From assembly GCA_950097015.1 (NCBI GenBank), contig CATNEN010000001.1, positions 26,075,001 through 26,139,000 on the forward strand: 64,000 bases of DNA. The letters run 5' to 3'. A model generated the notes under the pieces. The model made no database searches. It saw only the letters and a program-made list of their open reading frames with translations, and was not told the origin of the DNA. Positions 59,570 through 64,000 of the stretch are shown here, one piece after another. The position numbers were made by a program, and so were the translations under genes. Position 1 is the stretch's first letter; each line of letters starts with the position of its first letter. The DNA comes from Macrostomum hystrix (lineage: Eukaryota > Platyhelminthes > Macrostomidae).

Positions 59570-62500
59570 TGTAAGGGTACAAGACTAGTCCCAAAAAGAC
59601 ACATCTAAGTCCTAAATAGACACATCTAAGTCCTAGACACATCTAAGTCCCAAATAGACACATCTAAGTCCCAAATAGACACATCTAAGTCCCAAAAAGA
59701 CACATCTAAGTCCCAAATAGACACATCTAAGTCCCAAATAGACACATCTAAGTCCCAAATAGACACATCTAAGTCCTAAATAGACACATCTAAGTCCCAA
59801 AAAGACACATCTAAGTCCCAAAAAGACACATCTAAGTCCTAAATAGACACATCTAAGTCCTAAATAGACTTAGTCCTAAATAGACACATCTAAGTCCTAA
59901 ATAGACACATCTAAGTCCTAGACACATCTAAGTCCCAAATAGACACATCTAAGTCCCAAATAGACACATCTAAGTCCCAAATAGACACATCTAAGTCCCA
60001 AATAGACACATCTAAGTCCCAAAAAGACACATCTAAGTCCCAAATAGACACATCTAAGTCCCAAATAGACACATCTAAGTCCTAAATAGACACATCTAAG
60101 TCCCAAAAAGACACATCTAAGTCCCAAAAAGACACATCTAAGTCCTAAATAGACACATCTAAGTCCTAAATAGACATATCTAAGTCCCAAATAGACACAT
60201 CTAAGTCCCAAATAGACACATCTAAGTCCCAAATAGACACATTTAAGTCCCAAATAGACACATCTAAGTCCCAAATAGACACATCTAAGTCCCAAATAGA
60301 CACATCTAAGTCCCAAATAGACACATCTAAGTCCCAAAAAGACACATCTAAGTCCCAAATAGACACATCTAAGTCCCAAATAGACACATCTAAGTCCCAA
60401 ATAGACACATCTAAGTCCTAGACACATCTAAGTCCCAAATAGACACATCTAAGTCCCAAATAGACACATCTAAGTCCCAAATAGACACATCTAAGTCCCA
60501 AATAGACACATCTAAGTCCCAAATAGACACATCTAAGTCCCAAATAGACACATCTAAGTCCTAAATAGACACATCTAAGTCCCAAAAAGACACATCTAAG
60601 TCCCAAAAAGACACATCTAAGTCCTAAATAGACACATCTAAGTCCTAAATAGACATATCTAAGTCCTAAATAGACACATCTAAGTCCTAAATAGACACAT
60701 CTAAGTCCCAAAAAGACACATCTAAGTCCCAAATAGACACATCTAAGTCCCAAAAAGACACATCTAAGTCCCAAAAAGACACATCTAAGTCCTAAATAGA
60801 CACATCTAAGTCCTAAATAGACATATCTAAGTCCTAAATAGACACATCTAAGTCCTAAATAGACATATCTAAGTCCTAAATAGACACATCTAAGTCCCAA
60901 AAAGACACATCTAAGTCCCAAATAGACACATCTAAGTCCTAAATAGACACATCTAAGTCCCAAAAAGACACATCTAAGTCCTAAATAGACACATCTAAGT
61001 CCTAAATAGACACATCTAAGTCCCAAAAAGACACATCTAAGTCCCAAATAGACACATCTAAGTCCTAGACACATCTAAGTCCCAAATAGACACATCTAAG
61101 TCCCAAAAAGACACATCTAAGTCCCAAATAGACACATCTAAGTCCTAAATAGACACATCTAAGTCCCAAAAAGACACATCTAAGTCCCAAATAGACACAT
61201 CTAAGTCCCAAATAGACACATCTAAGTCCCAAATAGACACATCTAAGTCCTAGACACATCTAAGTCCCAAATAGACACATCTAAGTCCCAAAAAGACACA
61301 TCTAAGTCCCAAATAGACACATCTAAGTCCTAAATAGACACATCTAAGTCCCAAAAAGACACATCTAAGTCCCAAAAGACACATCTAAGTCCCAAAAAGA
61401 CACATCTAAGTCCCAAATAGACACATCTAAGTCCTAAATAGACACATCTAAGTCCCAAAAAGACACATCTAAGTCCTAAATAGACACATCTAAGTCCTAA
61501 ATAGACACATCTAAGTCCCAAAAAGACACATCTAAGTCCTAAATAGACACATCTAAGTCCTAGACACATCTAAGTCCCAAATAGACACATCTAAGTCCCA
61601 AATAGACACATCTAAGTCCCAAAAAGACACATCTAAGTCCCAAAAAGACACATCTAAGTCCCAAATAGACACATCTAAGTCCTAAATAGACACATCTAAG
61701 TCCCAAATAGACACATCTAAGTCCCAAATAGACACATCTAAGTCCTAAATAGACACATCTAAGTCCCAAAAAGACACATCTAAGTCCCAAAAAGACACAT
61801 CTAAGTCCTAAATAGACACATCTAAGTCCTAAATAGACATATCTAAGTCCTAAATAGACACATCTAAGTCCTAAATAGACATATCTAAGTCCCAAATAGA
61901 CATATCTAAGTCCTAAATAGACACATCTAAGTCCTAAATAGACATATCTAAGTCCCAAATAGACACATCTAAGTCCTAGACACATCTAAGTCCTAAATAG
62001 ACACATCTAAGTCCTAGACACATCTAAGTCCCAAATAGACACATCTAAGTCCCAAAAAGACACATCTAAGTCCCAAATAGACACATCTAAGTCCCAAAAA
62101 GACACATCTAAGTCCCAAATAGACACATCTAAGTCCCAAATAGACACATCTAAGTCCCAAAAAGACACATCTAAGTCCCAAATAGACACATCTAAGTCCC
62201 AAATAGACACATCTAAGTCCTAAATAGACACATCTAAGTCCCAAAAAGACACATCTAAGTCCCAAAAAGACACATCTAAGTCCCAAATAGACACATCTAA
62301 GTCCTAAATAGACATATCTAAGTCCTAAATAGACACATCTAAGTCCCAAATAGACATATCTAAGTCCCAAATAGACATATCTAAGTCCTAAATAGACACA
62401 TCTAAGTCCTAAATAGACATATCTAAGTCCCAAATAGACACATCTAAGTCCTAGACACATCTAAGTCCTAAATAGACACATCTAAGTCCTAGACACATCT

Positions 62501-63685
62501 AAGTCCCAAATAGACACATCTAAGTCCCAAAAAGACACATCTAAGTCCCAAATAGACACATCTAAGTCCTAAATAGACACATCTAAGTCCCAAAAAGACA
62601 CATCTAAGTCCTAAATAGACACATCTAAGTCCTAAATAGACACATCTAAGTCCCAAAAAGACACATCTAAGTCCTAAATAGACACATCTAAGTCCTAGAC
62701 ACATCTAAGTCCCAAATAGACACATCTAAGTCCCAAATAGACACATCTAAGTCCCAAAAAGACACATCTAAGTCCCAAAAAGACACATCTAAGTCCCAAA
62801 TAGACACATCTAAGTCCTAAATAGACACATCTAAGTCCCAAATAGACACATCTAAGTCCCAAATAGACACATCTAAGTCCTAAATAGACACATCTAAGTC
62901 CCAAAAAGACACATCTAAGTCCCAAAAAGACACATCTAAGTCCTAAATAGACACATCTAAGTCCTAAATAGACATATCTAAGTCCTAAATAGACACATCT
63001 AAGTCCTAAATAGACATATCTAAGTCCCAAATAGACATATCTAAGTCCTAAATAGACACATCTAAGTCCTAAATAGACATATCTAAGTCCCAAATAGACA
63101 CATCTAAGTCCTAGACACATCTAAGTCCTAAATAGACACATCTAAGTCCTAGACACATCTAAGTCCCAAATAGACACATCTAAGTCCCAAAAAGACACAT
63201 CTAAGTCCCAAATAGACACATCTAAGTCCCAAATAGACACATCTAAGTCCCAAATAGACACATCTAAGTCCCAAATAGACACATCTAAGTCCCAAATAGA
63301 CACATCTAAGTCCCAAATAGACACATCTAAGTCCCAAATAGACACATCTAAGTCCCAAATAGACACATCTAAGTCCCAAATAGACACATCTAAGTCCCAA
63401 ATAGACACATCTAAGTCCCAAATAGACACATCTAAGTCCCAAATAGACACATCTAAGTCCCAAATAGACACATCTAAGTCCCAAATAGACACATCTAAGT
63501 CCCAAATAGACACATCTAAGTCCCAAATAGACACATCTAAGTCCCAAATAGACACATCTAAGTCCCAAAAAGACACATCTAAGTCCCAAATAGACACATC
63601 TAAGTCCCAAATAGACACATCTAAGTCCCAAATAGACACATTTAAGTCCCAAATAGACACATCTAAGTCCCAAAAAGACACATCT
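59570..63685. repeat. 21-bp minisatellite inside the viral element
   Basis: About 195 copies of a 21-bp unit containing TCTAAGTCCCAAATAGAC. Variants are CCT for CCC and AAAAAG for AAATAG, CATATC for CACATC, plus shorter units with TCCTAGACACATC. Blocks recur: the variant order from 61560 to about 62020 repeats from 62695, 1135 bp away. A run of near-identical units lies at 63140-63680. Frames of 140-220 codons across it are by-products. Confidence 0.97.
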
Positions 63686-63726
63686 TATAAATGATTTACT
63701 TTTTTTTTATTTTTTATCATAGAAAA

Positions 63727-64000
63727 ATGGACTTTTCAAACGACTTCAATCCTCACTGGACACGTAATCAGATTAAGTTTTCTCATCATGAGTCAACTTC
63801 GAGTCACTTCAGATGCATTGTTGTTGGTTCGTCAGGTTCAGGCAAAACATTCAGAGTCTTTAACATGCTTCTTAGACCTGGCTTTATCGACTATGACACT
63901 CTGCACATCTACTCTCCCACCCTGTATTAAGATGAGTATAAAATGTTGATCTCTGGACTGCAAAACAGACTGCACAAAGAGCACATTATTCAATGTTTTA
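63727..64000 (+). pseudogene. Packaging ATPase (FtsK/HerA type), N-terminus with an in-frame stop
   Basis: From the ATG at 63727 (TAGAAAAATGG) the frame reads a short leader, then FRCIVVGSSGSGKTFRVFNM with a complete Walker A motif (GSSGSGKT), then YDTLHIYSPTLY. This is the pattern of the A32/FtsK-HerA genome-packaging ATPases of Polintons and adintoviruses. A TAA at 63928-63930 interrupts it; the same frame is open after it to the window end and keeps the family pattern, so the stop looks like a single-codon lesion (a CAA/CAG-type codon is common there), or readthrough. The gene continues past 64000. Confidence 0.6.

Larger units (their letters stand above)
55117..64000 (+). mobile_element. 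Polinton/Maverick (adintovirus-like) element, left part
   Basis: It begins 5'-AG, as Polintons do, within the gypsy LTR, after TCTCTC (a candidate 6-bp target duplication). It carries a virion-gene block: probable major capsid, probable penton or minor capsid, three small or unknown ORFs and the start of an FtsK/HerA-type ATPase, on both strands and tightly packed. PolB, retroviral-type integrase and protease are not in the window and are expected beyond 64000. A 4.1-kb tandem array interrupts the block. Codon use is AT-rich, unlike the GC3-rich host exons. Assignment rests on family patterns read by eye. Confidence 0.7.

Noticed and set aside
59633-63681. Many CVYLGLR-type repeat proteins
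   Set aside because: By-products of the 21-bp array (multiple of three); they end wherever a short unit shifts the frame.

Overview
The window reads as nuclear DNA of an invertebrate animal. It has intron-split genes with GT..AG borders, tRNA-derived SINE-like pieces, a non-LTR retrotransposon, a Ty3/gypsy-type LTR retrotransposon and a Polinton/Maverick (adintovirus-like) element. About one third of it is minisatellite DNA. A repeat-rich free-living flatworm would fit, but no feature here proves the phylum. There is no sign of bacterial or organellar DNA.

Host genes are sparse. (1) 6824-8253 (+) is the last coding exon of an unidentified single-pass membrane protein. (2) 17969-10642 (-) is a voltage-gated K+ channel alpha subunit. 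I rebuilt it from five exons; all four introns are phase 1 and the joined frame is open (817 aa). (3) 38745-38229 (-) is the last exon of an unidentified membrane protein. (4) 47040-46507 (-) is the last exon of a protein kinase, with an 82-bp copy of part of it about 0.5 kb further downstream in the gene's sense.

Mobile DNA: a non-LTR element with an RNase H domain (18591-24019) has both ORFs open, an ATGA overlap between them and a 13-bp target-site duplication. A gypsy-like element starts at 47116, in the kinase intron 75 bp from the exon. It has a 5' LTR, a tRNA-Lys-type primer site, gag, a -1 frameshift heptamer, and pol (protease, RT, RNase H, integrase, GPY/F). Its post-pol region encodes a J-domain (DnaJ) protein, followed by a same-frame acidic/basic ORF and a small two-TM ORF, then the polypurine tract and 3' LTR. 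The 3' LTR breaks off at 55116, where a Polinton/adintovirus-like element begins (55117 to beyond 64000). This element carries a probable major capsid protein, a probable penton/minor capsid protein, three small or unknown ORFs and the start of a packaging ATPase. A 4.1-kb array of 21-bp repeats lies between its capsid block and the ATPase. Its polymerase and integrase would lie outside the window. Order of events: kinase intron, then gypsy, then viral element.

The rest is about twenty separate tandem arrays with mostly 14-31 bp units, many with higher-order structure. They are concentrated at 1-2.65 kb, 24.5-45.9 kb and 59.6-63.7 kb. Their unit lengths make very long open frames (for example more than 1000 codons at 33.5-36.6 kb) that are not genes.

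The most novel observation is the J-domain coding sequence in the env position of an LTR retrotransposon. Next come the nested viral element with its repeat array and A-tract starts, and the K+ channel with an altered S6 PxP hinge and S4.
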